Shown: piece after piece, positions 50,633 to 59,739 of the stretch
How the letters are laid out: every line of letters begins with the position of its first letter
How positions within the stretch are numbered: the stretch's first letter is position 1
Translations under genes and position numbers: made by a program
The notes under the pieces: model-generated
Seen by the model: only the letters and a program-made list of their open reading frames with translations
Told to the model about the DNA's origin: nothing
Database searches by the model: none
Origin: QYQD01 sp040754095
GTDB taxonomy: Bacteria > Desulfobacterota > QYQD01
Length of the DNA: 64,000 nucleotides
Reading direction: 5' to 3'
Assembly: GCA_040754095.1 (NCBI GenBank)
Contig: JBFMFO010000003.1
Span: 1-64,000, forward strand

Positions 50633-51088
50633 ATGTCTGAGAAACCCTTGGATGAAATAATTTCGGGAATGTCCATAGACCAGGTCAAGGATCTTATCGT
50701 TTCCCTGATGGAACAGATATTCCCGGTTCTTGACGAGCAGGGCCAAAAGGACTTCGTCCTTAAAATGGTGGGCAAGGCAGGCGATGAAGAGACCAGCAGC
50801 ATGGTTCACCTTTGAATTGCAAAGTGCATGGACGAAGGTGTCGATCCAACGAACATGTGTAAAAGACTGGTTTCATCTATGCAACAGAAAGCCCTACTGG
50901 AGACGGTTGCACCCTCTGCGATACGAGCCTTGTTTGAGGACTGGATGACACAATTGGAAAAGGAAGTTCTTACCTTTGTAAAAGGGAAAAGTGATGTGAG
51001 CCCGGAAGTACTGGCTAAGGAGTTTAATATCTCCCTGGAAAGCGGAAAATACCTAGTAAAAAGGCTTAAAGAAGAAGGGAAGATTTAG
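50633..51088 (+). CDS. Putative selenoprotein of unknown family (copy B)
   Basis: This 151-residue paralogue of 45899-46354 has in-frame TGA at 50813-50815 (codon 61) and the same SECIS-like hairpin. The N-terminal 60 residues are almost identical; the C-terminal half has diverged at many positions (e.g. WMTQLEKEVLTFVKGKSDVS) but stays open and in frame across the TGA. That is what selection for a read-through product would give. Confidence 0.75.
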
Positions 51089-51141
51089 AAGAAGTAAACG
51101 CACGAAGTAGATTCACAGAGCCTTTTATCGGAGGAGCGCGA

Positions 51142-51462
51142 ATGAAGATCGGAATTATCATTTCCACAAACGATTCGGAAACTATATGGAATGCCTTTCG
51201 TTTTGCAAATCTCTGTCTGGACCGGATGGATGAGGTCAAGATCTTTTTGAATTCTAAAGCCGTTCATTACGAAGACGCCGATTCTGAAAAATTCAACATC
51301 AAAGAGCTGGTGAAGACCTTTGTCCTCAGCGAAGGCAGGCTCCTGGCCTGCGGCAAGTGCCTGGGCTTCCGAGGTCTGGAAGGAGACGAGTTCTGCCGCA
51401 AAGGCAGTCAGAAGGACCTCTACGAAATGGTCGCCACAAGTGACAAGGTGCTTTGCTTCTAA
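51142..51462 (+). CDS. DsrE-family sulfur-relay protein (copy B)
   Basis: This 106-aa protein is co-linear with copy A (46458-46778), with conserved cysteines in LACGKCLGFRG...FCRKG. CGGAGGA precedes the ATG. Followed after 11 bp by tauE-B. Confidence 0.88.
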   Translation: MKIGIIISTNDSETIWNAFRFANLCLDRMDEVKIFLNSKAVHYEDADSEKFNIKELVKTFVLSEGRLLACGKCLGFRGLEGDEFCRKGSQKDLYEMVATSDKVLCF

Positions 51463-51473
51463 GGGAGATGTTG

Positions 51474-52256
51474 ATGGACGAGGCTTTTTTAATAACTCTT
51501 TTTCTCATAGGCCTTGGTGGATCATTCATTTCCGCCATGACCGGCCTGGGCGGTGCCGTTATCATCGTCCCGGCCTTGCTTTACCTTCCGACAATGCTGG
51601 GAGTGGGATCTCTGGATATGAAGCAGGCGGCGGGGATCACGATCACGATGGTTTTTACCGCCTCCCTCATCGGCACGTTCACACACCATCAGCACAAGTC
51701 CGTGAGCAAGAGTCTGGTCTTGATTATGGGGATCACCGGTTTCTTAACTTGTTTTGCCGGGGCCTACCTATCCAAGTTTACCAAGGCCGATTTCCTCCTG
51801 GCTGTTTTTGCCGCCATGTCTGTAATCGCAGCGATAATGCTGTGGATTCCCCGCCGTGAACAGGGTAGAGAAGTACCGGCCAATGAAGTACAATTTAATC
51901 GGGTGGGGGCCTTCCTGATTGCTGTGGTTGTGGGATTTGTGGGCGGCCTGGTGGGAGCGCCGGGAGCCTACATTTTTATTCCTCTGATGATCTACGTCTT
52001 GCAGATACCGACCCGGGTCGCTTTAGGAAGCACTATGGGTATAGTCTTTATCTCATCCGTCGCAGGGGTGCTGGGAAAGATTTTTACAAGCCAAGTGCCG
52101 TACCTGGCAACGGCCGCCGTTGTTTTCGGAGCTATCCCCGGCGCACGCTGGGGCGGCCAGTTCAGCCATAGAGTCCCTGTTGTCCTGCTTCGCCGCTTTC
52201 TGGCCTTCATAATAGGATTTGCCGCTATTCGCATGATCTATGACGTGCTAACGTAA
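51474..52256 (+). CDS. TauE/SafE-family exporter (copy B)
   Basis: This 260-aa TSUP transporter differs from copy A at few residues (e.g. VFAAMSVIAAIMLW). The ATG at 51474 follows AAGGGAG. This copy keeps the ancestral dsrE-tauE junction and shows the empty cassette target GTTGATG. Confidence 0.88.
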   Translation: MDEAFLITLFLIGLGGSFISAMTGLGGAVIIVPALLYLPTMLGVGSLDMKQAAGITITMVFTASLIGTFTHHQHKSVSKSLVLIMGITGFLTCFAGAYLSKFTKADFLLAVFAAMSVIAAIMLWIPRREQGREVPANEVQFNRVGAFLIAVVVGFVGGLVGAPGAYIFIPLMIYVLQIPTRVALGSTMGIVFISSVAGVLGKIFTSQVPYLATAAVVFGAIPGARWGGQFSHRVPVVLLRRFLAFIIGFAAIRMIYDVLT

Positions 52257-52376
52257 ATCAGAATTAGTCTTGCTCTGCCGTAACACAGGTATGGTCCCCA
52301 GAAGTCCTGCGCCGATAAAAGGCAGAGCCAAATTTGATATCCTGCAGCGTGTTACGTATTGGCATGTATTGGGTTG

Positions 52377-52973
52377 TTAACCCATGACAATATCGTCCAG
52401 ATGCCGCTTTGGCACATGGTGTACGCCTTCGGCATCCCGCCAGTATTTGATGTCTCCATCCGGTCGTAGATGTCCGCCTCTGACGGATGCGACTGTCTCG
52501 ATTACCACCTTTTCCCTGGGCTTACCCATGGCCACAACCAGGAGTATCTCGTAGCGTAACGGTATCCCGAGGACCTTGCGGAGTTCCTCCCGCTGTACTG
52601 AACCGATAATGCAGCCGCCCAGACCCTTTTCTGTTGCACCCAGGAGGATGCTCTGGATGGCTATCCCGGAGTCGTAGCCGACAAAAGACTGGTTGATTTC
52701 TTTATCCCCAAGCACCACGATATAGGCCGATGGCCTTTCTCCTTCAGCCGGGCCGGCCCAGTCTTTGAGGTAGGCAGCCCAGGCCAGGTGCGAGAATATC
52801 AAGGCGTTTTTTTGAGGATCGCAGGAAAGGATATATTTCAGGGGTTGGAGGTTACCGGCGGATGCCGAGAGTCTGGCCAAGTCAACAAGTTCCCTCAGTG
52901 TCTCGCGCGCAATCGTCACTTCCTGATAAAAACGCCGATAGCTCCTGTTCTTTAGTGCCAAATCTCTTATCAC
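52377..52973 (-). CDS. Nitroreductase-family flavoprotein
   Basis: This 198-aa protein has NRSYRRFYQEVTIARETLREL and LARLSASAGNLQPLKYI (FMN-binding N-terminus), then GYDSGIAIQSILLGATEKGLGGCIIGSV. FMN-dependent NAD(P)H oxidoreductases of this type reduce varied substrates. Adjacent to arsC, 5 bp apart and co-directional. Confidence 0.9.
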   Translation of the reverse strand: MIRDLALKNRSYRRFYQEVTIARETLRELVDLARLSASAGNLQPLKYILSCDPQKNALIFSHLAWAAYLKDWAGPAEGERPSAYIVVLGDKEINQSFVGYDSGIAIQSILLGATEKGLGGCIIGSVQREELRKVLGIPLRYEILLVVAMGKPREKVVIETVASVRGGHLRPDGDIKYWRDAEGVHHVPKRHLDDIVMG

Positions 52974-52978
52974 CTAAA

Positions 52979-53422
52979 TCACCTTTCTGTAAGTACTTCA
53001 GGCAACCCTTCTACAAAGGCCCTGATCTCGTCTCTTACCCGCCGGTAGTGGGACATGGCCTCTTCCTCGCTCTGTGCACTTGCCGCCAGCCTTGGAGGGT
53101 CATCAAACCCTGCATGCACTATCTTGGTTTTGGCAGGAAAGAACGGGCAGGCTTCGCGGGCGCTATCACAGAGAGTGATGACGTAATCAAATGCAATATC
53201 TCCTAATGAGTTCACGTCCTTGGATTTCTGCCCCGAGATGTCGATGTCAGCCTCCGCCATGGCTTTGATCGCCATGGAATCCACCCCGCGTGGGTCTATG
53301 CCGGCGGAACAGGCCTCAAGCTGTCCTCCCTTTAAATGCCGGGCCCAGGCCTCTGCCATCTGACTACGGCAGGTGTTCCCGGTGCATAGGAACAGAATCT
53401 TTAGCTTTGGTTTATCTTGCAT
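52979..53422 (-). CDS. arsC: Arsenate reductase (LMW-phosphatase type)
   Basis: This 147-aa thioredoxin-coupled ArsC or related phosphatase has the P-loop LFLCTGNTCRSQMAEAW (CX5R) and the second redox cysteines in VITLCDSAREACPFFP. It reduces arsenate to arsenite in the family. No arsenite pump is adjacent; ArsR-like regulators and TauE transporters lie nearby, which may or may not be related. Confidence 0.88.
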   Translation of the reverse strand: MQDKPKLKILFLCTGNTCRSQMAEAWARHLKGGQLEACSAGIDPRGVDSMAIKAMAEADIDISGQKSKDVNSLGDIAFDYVITLCDSAREACPFFPAKTKIVHAGFDDPPRLAASAQSEEEAMSHYRRVRDEIRAFVEGLPEVLTER

Positions 53423-53567
53423 TTTATATTAATCTTTTATACTTGAAGTCTTATCAATCTGCATTTATCTGCGTTCCAAAAAGGAAATTCCTAAGCTATC
53501 AAGTTGGTGATTATAGAACGTTATAGGACAAAGGTCAAAACTTTGTCACAAAACTGACAAAAAACTC

Positions 53568-53596
53568 TTGACAAGGTTTTTTGCTTGGTGTATGGA
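53568..53596 (+). promoter_or_regulatory. Putative promoter of small gene
   Basis: TTGACA (53568-53573), 17-bp spacer and TATGGA (53591-53596), preceded by repeated GACAAA/TTTGTC motifs (53527-53562). Confidence 0.45.
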
Positions 53597-53632
53597 ATAA
53601 ATCGTTTTGTCAACGGTGTCGGTGTACGCACG

Positions 53633-53791
53633 ATGAGTGAAGAAGAAATCAAAGGCTTTTTGCGGTTAAGTCCAATCTATGACCGGCTATCTGATGCCGA
53701 GAAAGAAGCCCTTCTGGAAGATATAAAGTCACGCTATTTTCAGGCCTACCGGCCTCAGACTAATTCCTCTGAAAATAAGCCCGCGCACTAA
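53633..53791 (+). CDS. Small hypothetical protein
   Basis: This 52-aa acidic protein (MSEEEIKGFLRLSPIYDRLS, then DAEKEALLEDIKSRYFQAYR) is a compact helical protein of the sort often annotated as conserved hypothetical. It has a plausible promoter upstream. No function assigned. Confidence 0.5.
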   Translation: MSEEEIKGFLRLSPIYDRLSDAEKEALLEDIKSRYFQAYRPQTNSSENKPAH

Positions 53792-53867
53792 ATCTTACCT
53801 TTTTATCTCCTTATTTTGTTTAGCGAACTCTGTTATTATTACTCTGGCAGATAAACACAGGATAAAT

Positions 53868-53931
53868 GTCATGCCGGGCATGATCCGGCATCCAGTTCCT
53901 TACTGGATTCCCGCTTTCGCGGGAAAGACGG
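53868..53931. repeat. GTCATGCCGGGCATGATCCGG palindromic repeat
   Basis: ATGTCATGCCGGGCATGATC...CTGGATTCCCGCTTTCGCGG belongs to the same family as 10998-11059 and 45014-45108, in the ftsH upstream region. Confidence 0.75.
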
Positions 53932-54035
53932 CAGTCGGGTATTCTGCTCTGGAGTAACAATGGTGTGGTATTTCTTGCATGTTTGAGATATCTTTTGATA
54001 TAGTTATGTTAACCTATTAAAGTTATGGTGTGCGA

Positions 54036-55889
54036 ATGAAACAAAAGAAAATTCACTTTTCGATCTGGTACTTTATCGTGGCCATGGGGGTATTGATGCT
54101 GTTCCAGTATTTCTTCCTGGCACAGCAACAGGCAACCATATCTTATAGTGAATTTAAGGTGTTAGTTCGGGAAGGCCGGGTTGAAGACCTGCTTATTGCC
54201 AAAGATTCCATTCGCGGCAAGTTGGGCCCAGGAGCGGCAGAAACCCTTGCCAAGATGCGGGCCGGTGAAAAGGACAAGACAGCGGTTGCCCGGTTAGCCA
54301 AGGAGAAGACTTTTTATGCCGTGCGGATGGAGGACCCGGATCTCATAAAAGAACTTGAGGCCAATCGTATCAAATTTACCGCCCAGCCGGAAATGACCTG
54401 GTTGACTACATTACTTTCGTGGGTCGTGCCGATATTCATATTTGTTGCCATCTGGGGATATTTTCTCAAGCGGATGCGCACCGGTGCAGAAGGCGGTTTT
54501 ATGGCTATCGGCAAGAGCAAGGCCAAGGTCTATGTTGAGGATGAGACCAAGGTTACTTTTGAAGACGTAGCCGGCGTTGACGAGGCGGAGGAGGAGCTGA
54601 AAGAAGTTATCGAATTTCTGAGGAATCCCGGCCGGTTTCAGAGTTTGGGAGGGAAGATACCCAAGGGAGTCCTGCTGGTCGGCCCACCCGGCACCGGTAA
54701 GACTCTCCTGGCCAAGGCCGTCGCCGGAGAGGCAAGGGTCCCTTTTCTGAGCCTGAGCGGCTCTTCTTTTGTGGAGATGTTTGTGGGTGTAGGAGCGGCG
54801 CGCGTCCGTGACCTGTTTGCCCAGGCCGAAGAAAAGGCTCCATGTATAATCTTTATTGATGAGATCGACGCCCTGGGGAAGGCGCGGGGTATCAGCCCGG
54901 TCTCAGGGGTTGATGAACGCGAGCAGACATTGACCCAGCTCCTCTCTGAACTAGATGGGTTCGATACCAAGAAGGGCGTAATAATTATGGCGGCTACAAA
55001 CCGTCCGGAGATTTTAGATCAGGCCCTACTGCGAGCCGGTCGTTTTGATCGTCATGTTCTTGTGGATCGACCTGATCTCAAAGGACGGGAGGCTATATTA
55101 AAGATCCATATCCGGAAGGTAAAGATAGCCCCTGATGTGGATGTAAAGGTCATTGCGGCGCGGACCGTGGGGATGGTGGGGGCCGATCTGGCCAATGTAG
55201 TTAACGAATCCGCTCTGCTGGCGGCTCGTAATAACAAATCTCAGGTTGAAATGTCAGATTTTGAGGAGGCGATTGACCGTGTTATGGCCGGCCTGGAGAA
55301 AAAGAGCAGACTGATTACCAGGAAGGAAAAGGAGATCGTGGCCTACCATGAGGCCGGACATGCCCTCGTAGCCATGTCCCTGCCGCACGCCGATCCGGTC
55401 CACCGTATTTCTATTATTCCCCGTGGTATTGCCGCCCTTGGTTATACGCTGCAACTCCCTACAGAAGACCGGTACCTGATGACTAAGTCGGAACTGATGG
55501 ATAAGATTACTGTTCTCCTGGGAGGCCGGGGTTCTGAAGAAATAAACTTTAAAGAGGTTTCTACCGGTGCGCAGAATGATCTCTTAAAGGCCGCGGACAT
55601 AGCCCGGAGTATGGTTACCGAGTACGGCATGAGCGAGGCGCTCGGGCCGTTAACTTTCGGCCGCGAGAGGAGGCCCATGTTTCTCGATGTTATGCTTCCA
55701 CAGTCAAAAGAATATAGCGAAGAGACAGCCCGCCAGATTGACGATGAGGTCAGGAAACTGGTCAACTCGTGTTATGAAAAGGCAAAAGAGATACTGATGG
55801 GGAAAAAGGAAAAATTGGATATGCTTTCCAAGCTCTTACTGGAGAAAGAGGTTGTAGAGGGAGAAGATCTCAATAAGTTGGTCGCCTGA
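54036..55889 (+). CDS. ftsH: ATP-dependent zinc metalloprotease FtsH
   Basis: This 617-aa FtsH has an N-terminal membrane anchor (WYFIVAMGVLMLFQYFFLA), a periplasmic domain and a second TM (LLSWVVPIFIFVAIWGYFL). The AAA module has Walker A GPPGTGKTLLAKAVAGEA, Walker B IIFIDEIDALG and SRH ATNRPEILDQALLRAGRFDR. The zinc site is HEAGHALVA. It degrades membrane and regulatory proteins. A GTG six bases upstream is an alternative start. Confidence 0.95.
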   Translation: MKQKKIHFSIWYFIVAMGVLMLFQYFFLAQQQATISYSEFKVLVREGRVEDLLIAKDSIRGKLGPGAAETLAKMRAGEKDKTAVARLAKEKTFYAVRMEDPDLIKELEANRIKFTAQPEMTWLTTLLSWVVPIFIFVAIWGYFLKRMRTGAEGGFMAIGKSKAKVYVEDETKVTFEDVAGVDEAEEELKEVIEFLRNPGRFQSLGGKIPKGVLLVGPPGTGKTLLAKAVAGEARVPFLSLSGSSFVEMFVGVGAARVRDLFAQAEEKAPCIIFIDEIDALGKARGISPVSGVDEREQTLTQLLSELDGFDTKKGVIIMAATNRPEILDQALLRAGRFDRHVLVDRPDLKGREAILKIHIRKVKIAPDVDVKVIAARTVGMVGADLANVVNESALLAARNNKSQVEMSDFEEAIDRVMAGLEKKSRLITRKEKEIVAYHEAGHALVAMSLPHADPVHRISIIPRGIAALGYTLQLPTEDRYLMTKSELMDKITVLLGGRGSEEINFKEVSTGAQNDLLKAADIARSMVTEYGMSEALGPLTFGRERRPMFLDVMLPQSKEYSEETARQIDDEVRKLVNSCYEKAKEILMGKKEKLDMLSKLLLEKEVVEGEDLNKLVA

Positions 55890-56037
55890 GGTAGTACTCC
55901 AGTAAATTTTGCTCAGGAACATCGGATTCCATAAAAGATGTGAAATTCTCAGCGAAAAAGGTCTTGACAAAATATGGTGATGTTGTCATGATTTCGAACG
56001 CTTTTAAATAGTTACCAGCCGTGAGGGGAGATGCGCC

Positions 56038-56733
56038 ATGTTAGTAAAAGGGTGGATGGCCAGCGAGGTTATAGCCATAGATGAAAACACATCTATGATG
56101 AAGGCTACACAGATAATGAAAGAACACAACGTCCGCAGGCTGCCGGTCTTACGCAAGGGGAAGCTGGTCGGGATTATCACTGACCGGGATTTAAAGGATG
56201 CTGCTCCTTCCAAAGCTACTTCTCTGGATGTACATGAATTGTATTATCTCTTGTCTGAAATAAAAGTTAAAGATCTCATGGCCAAAGACCCTATCACCAT
56301 TAACGGGGATGATACGGTAGAAAAGGCGGCTGTTATCATGCTCGAAAACCGTATTTCCGGCCTTCCGGTAGTGAATAATAAGGGCGACCTTATCGGTGTG
56401 GTTACGCTGACTGATGTCCTCAAGGTACTGGTGAGTATCACGGGTATATATCAAGGCGGAATCCAGTTTGCGTTCAGCATTGAAGACAGGGCGGGCTCCA
56501 TAAAAGAAGTAGCCGATACCATCCGGGCTCACGGGGGGCGGATGGTAAGCATCCTCACCTCCTGGGACTCATGTGAGAAGGAATGCCGCCACGTCTTCAT
56601 ACGGATTATGGATATGGAAAAGGAGAAACTGGTAGAGCTGAACAAAGAGCTGGAAAAGCGTTTTATCGTCCTTTATACTACAAGGGACGACCTGTCAAAC
56701 ATCCCCCACCGCCAACTTGAAAAGGCCAAATAA
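56038..56733 (+). CDS. CBS-pair plus ACT domain protein (AcuB-like)
   Basis: This 231-aa protein has two CBS motifs (VRRLPVLRKGKLVGIITDRD near residue 45 and ISGLPVVNNKGDLIGVVTLTD near 115). An ACT-like domain follows (AFSIEDRAGSIKEVADTIRAHGG...). CBS pairs bind adenine nucleotides, so it is probably an energy-sensing regulator. Confidence 0.85.
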   Translation: MLVKGWMASEVIAIDENTSMMKATQIMKEHNVRRLPVLRKGKLVGIITDRDLKDAAPSKATSLDVHELYYLLSEIKVKDLMAKDPITINGDDTVEKAAVIMLENRISGLPVVNNKGDLIGVVTLTDVLKVLVSITGIYQGGIQFAFSIEDRAGSIKEVADTIRAHGGRMVSILTSWDSCEKECRHVFIRIMDMEKEKLVELNKELEKRFIVLYTTRDDLSNIPHRQLEKAK

Positions 56734-56754
56734 GGCCGGCTGTCAGGCAAGTCA

Positions 56755-56818
56755 TGTAGGGTGGGCTTTGCCCACCAAACCTACGCTACGCCGCCAAAGG
56801 TGGTGGGCAAAGCTGTAA
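56755..56818. repeat. GTAGGGTGGGC palindromic repeat
   Basis: GTAGGGTGGGCTTTGCCCACC and the nearby complementary GGTGGTGGGCAAAGC. The same family is at 25111-25180 and 63067-63135. Confidence 0.75.
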
Positions 56819-56895
56819 CCAAAAGAAGTCCAAGGTTCCGGGTTCCCCGTTCACGGTTTTTTAACCCTGAACTCTGAACCTTGAACTTTAAACTT

Positions 56896-57546
56896 TTAAA
56901 GCCGTATCATATTTTTAAAGCCCAGGCGATACCTTATTATGTGGCCGGCCAGGTCAAAAACCTTGGCCGCGTCTTCAATAATTTCCGAGTCGCTGGTAGC
57001 TACCGCTCCGGAGAACCCGGACAATATTTTTTCAGGCACAGGTATGGCCTGAACTCTCCCCTTCAAACCGTATTCCGACAAAAAGCGCCGGGCCTTGGCC
57101 GCCAGTTCCCCGCTCCTGGAGACGGGAGAATCCAGGAGAAAGATAATATCTGCCGGCTGATGCCGTCTGAGCGTATCGCAGATCAGATTCAGGGCCTCCA
57201 TAGTAAAAGCGCCGGGGGCATATCCCCTGGCGGCCCGGGCAATATCCCTGATAAATCCGTCATCCGCCAGGATCAGGGGCAGCCCCCTTAAAGCGCTTTC
57301 CAGGGTTATGAGAACGTTATGACCATCGATCGCCAAGGTGGCTTGATGCAAGGCAGAGACGGGGATTTTTTTGTTTTTCCGCTCAGAGTCTTTCCGAGCG
57401 AAGACACCCCGATGGAGAAGGTCTCGTTCAGCCACGGTGAGTTGATATTGGTTGCCTATCAGGGTGAGGGCGGCCCGGCGAGGATAATTGCGATTCAAGA
57501 GATAGCGAAAATCATGGGCTGCCGTCTTTAGTGTGGCGGTATTCAC
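56896..57546 (-). CDS. DUF434-family protein
   Basis: This 216-aa protein has the DUF434/DUF5616 blocks DFRYLLNRNYPRRAALTLIGNQYQL and LAIDGHNVLITLESALRG. A PIN-like acidic pattern follows (IIFLLDSPVSRSGEL, VATSDSEIIEDA). It may be a nuclease-fold protein; no experimental function known to me. Co-directional with lemA 3 bp upstream. Confidence 0.8.
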   Translation of the reverse strand: MNTATLKTAAHDFRYLLNRNYPRRAALTLIGNQYQLTVAERDLLHRGVFARKDSERKNKKIPVSALHQATLAIDGHNVLITLESALRGLPLILADDGFIRDIARAARGYAPGAFTMEALNLICDTLRRHQPADIIFLLDSPVSRSGELAAKARRFLSEYGLKGRVQAIPVPEKILSGFSGAVATSDSEIIEDAAKVFDLAGHIIRYRLGFKNMIRL

Positions 57547-57549
57547 CCG

Positions 57550-58131
57550 TCAAAAACTGACCTTTGGGGCCTGCGTTGCCGTCCCAGGGGCCTGAAAGAA
57601 TCCTGCCCTGGAAAATCCGAACATACCCGCCAGGATGTTGTCTGGAAAACTCCTGATCCTCGTATTGTATGACTGCACTGCCTCGTTATAGCGTCTCCTT
57701 TCCGTGGCGATTCTGTTTTCCGTTCCCGCCAATTCATCCTGAAGACGCATAAAATTCTGATTGGCCTTGAGGTCAGGATATCTCTCCACAACTACGAGGA
57801 GACGGCTCAGCGCCGAAGAAAGGGAATTATTGGCCTCAATCTTTTCTTCTATGGTACGGGCCTGTCCCACCCTGGCCCGCGCCTCGGTTACCGTGACCAG
57901 TACCTCCTTTTCATGGGCCGCATAGCCCTTTACCACATTGACATAATTGGGTATCAGGTCATAGCGGCGCTGCAACTGGTTTTCCACCTGGGCCCATGCG
58001 GCCTTTACGCCCTCATCCAGAGCCACCAACTGATTATAGGTTCCTTTTACAAAGGAATAGCTCATCAGCAGGACAACAGCAATTATCGCTATAATTATAA
58101 TAAGCGACTTTCTACCCTTAGCATCAGCCAT
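57550..58131 (-). CDS. lemA: LemA-family membrane protein
   Basis: This 193-aa protein has one N-terminal TM (SLIIIIAIIAVVLLMSYSFV) and the LemA core YNQLVALDEGVKAAWAQVEN then QLQRRYDLIPNYVNVVKGYA. Usually paired with TPM-domain proteins, as here (58924-59739). Function uncertain. Confidence 0.92.
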   Translation of the reverse strand: MADAKGRKSLIIIIAIIAVVLLMSYSFVKGTYNQLVALDEGVKAAWAQVENQLQRRYDLIPNYVNVVKGYAAHEKEVLVTVTEARARVGQARTIEEKIEANNSLSSALSRLLVVVERYPDLKANQNFMRLQDELAGTENRIATERRRYNEAVQSYNTRIRSFPDNILAGMFGFSRAGFFQAPGTATQAPKVSF

Positions 58132-58142
58132 ATAGCCCCTCC

Positions 58143-58814
58143 TTAAGACAAACTGTCAACCACCTGCGCCAGCCGGTTAACCGCATCCAGGTATCCTTCC
58201 AACAGATGCACTAACTCATCCTCAGAAGGTTTTTTCTTCCCCTCTTTCACCCGGAGCAAGGTCATAAAAATTTCCCTATCCAATTTCAGGGCATCCGTCA
58301 ATTGTGAAATTATCTCATCCTCGGCGAATGGCGCTTCCCGGCCGAGGACATGAAGCAACCCGTAAAACACCATAATAAAGCCGGGCAGGGAGACGGCTAT
58401 CAGTTGCCGGATGTCCTTCCCTTTACCCCGCGTCTCCAGGTATTTCTTGCGGAGGAGAAGGAGCTTCCCCTTTATTTCCCTTTCGCATTGCAGGCGCACA
58501 TTAGCCTTATCAAAGGCAAGGGATTGAAGGACGTCCTCGCCGTGTTCGACGTGATAGTTCTTTTGAAAGGCCATGAACTCCAGGGGAAAGGTGTCCAGAG
58601 AAGCGCCTATATATGATTTGCTGAGAAATAGCGGCGTAGGTAATCCCTTTTTATGCCACTTGCGGACCACGTCAAATGCTCCGGCCGGCCGGCTTACTCC
58701 CCGGTCGGTAAGGACAATCAGGATGGCGGTCTCCGGCCAGGTCACTCTGGTGATTGAAAGCAACTCTGCGCCGTAAATAGCCTTATAATCTTCAACCAAT
58801 TCGCTTAGTTTCAT
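58143..58814 (-). CDS. Hypothetical protein in the lemA-TPM cluster
   Basis: This 223-aa mostly helical protein without a signal peptide has an N-terminal alpha/beta part (LLSITRVTWPETAILIVLTD...PTPLFLSKSYI) suggestive of a degenerate nucleotidyltransferase fold. That is a guess. It sits between lemA and the TPM gene, all on the minus strand. Confidence 0.65.
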   Translation of the reverse strand: MKLSELVEDYKAIYGAELLSITRVTWPETAILIVLTDRGVSRPAGAFDVVRKWHKKGLPTPLFLSKSYIGASLDTFPLEFMAFQKNYHVEHGEDVLQSLAFDKANVRLQCEREIKGKLLLLRKKYLETRGKGKDIRQLIAVSLPGFIMVFYGLLHVLGREAPFAEDEIISQLTDALKLDREIFMTLLRVKEGKKKPSEDELVHLLEGYLDAVNRLAQVVDSLS

Positions 58815-58923
58815 GGTCTATTTCCATTCTTAAAAAATAACCACGTTGGTCCCAACTACTTCTAGAACCGGCCTTATTAATAACAGTTTAAGCTGCTTAA
58901 ACTGTTTAAACGGTTCAAATCGT

Positions 58924-59739
58924 CTAAAATCCCCGGCTGGCGCCGCCACCGCCGCTCATGCCCCCGCCAAACCCACCGAATCCCCCGCCAAAACCACCGA
59001 AATCGTCGTTTCCGAATCCGCCGCCACGGCCTATAGGCGGGAAAAAGATAATAGGCAGCCCGCCCATGCGGGAGCGCCTCCTTCCCAGAACTAGAAAGAA
59101 AAATAAAAACAGGGGCAGGACAGCCAATGGCCAGGAAGACGAACTGCGGTGTGCCTTCTTTAGCTCCATCTTCCCGGTAAGCTGGACTCCTGCGTCCCGG
59201 GCCACAATCTGCGTTATGGCCAGACTGCCGTTGAGAAGTCCCTGGCTGAAATCGCCTCTCTTAAACCAGAGAATTACATAATCATCGAGTATCTGGCCGA
59301 CCAGACCGTCAGGCAGTATTCCCTCGACGCCATAGCCGGTTTCTATCCGCACGCGCCGCTCTTTTTGGGCCAGGAGGATGAGAACGCCCCTGTCTTCCCC
59401 CTTTTTCCCTATGCCCCAGTCCTCATAAAGGCCGGTGGCATAGGTTTCTATGTCGGAGCCGCCGAGATCGGGCAGGGTAACTACTACCAATCCGGTCCCG
59501 GTTTTCTGCCATAGCTCCTGGGCCAGGTGGTTGATCTGATCGGCATGGACTGGTGATAAGACCCGTGCGAAGTCGTTGACCGGGCCTTTGTGCCGGGGAT
59601 AAGTGGCGGCAAATACAGGCTGAATACAAAGGACAAAAGACAGGAAGAATAGAAATAAAAAAAATCGGGCTGCTTTCAGATGACCCCCTGACCTCAATCC
59701 GCCGCAGGCGGAGAAGCAAAAGTTGATGTCATTAGTCAA
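58924..59739 (-). CDS. TPM-domain (YgcG-like) membrane protein
   Basis: This 271-aa protein has a signal anchor (FFLFLFFLSFVLCIQPVFA) and a TPM/DUF477 domain (VNDFARVLSPVHADQINHLAQEL...GIGKKGEDRGVLILLAQKERRVRIETGYG). A second TM (LAVLPLFLFFFLVLG) and a Gly/Phe-rich tail ending GGGMSGGGGASRGF follow. Typical partner of LemA. The first ~20 residues may not be translated; the ATG at 59739 is the only clear candidate. Confidence 0.85.
   Translation of the reverse strand: MTNDINFCFSACGGLRSGGHLKAARFFLFLFFLSFVLCIQPVFAATYPRHKGPVNDFARVLSPVHADQINHLAQELWQKTGTGLVVVTLPDLGGSDIETYATGLYEDWGIGKKGEDRGVLILLAQKERRVRIETGYGVEGILPDGLVGQILDDYVILWFKRGDFSQGLLNGSLAITQIVARDAGVQLTGKMELKKAHRSSSSWPLAVLPLFLFFFLVLGRRRSRMGGLPIIFFPPIGRGGGFGNDDFGGFGGGFGGFGGGMSGGGGASRGF

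Larger units (their letters stand above)
49362..52425 (+). repeat. Tandem duplication, copy B
   Basis: It carries intact radC, sod N-terminal fragment, arsR, UGA gene, dsrE, tauE and the 3' end of an intact nitroreductase. It lacks the MITE and the CGGC cassette found in copy A. Confidence 0.9.
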
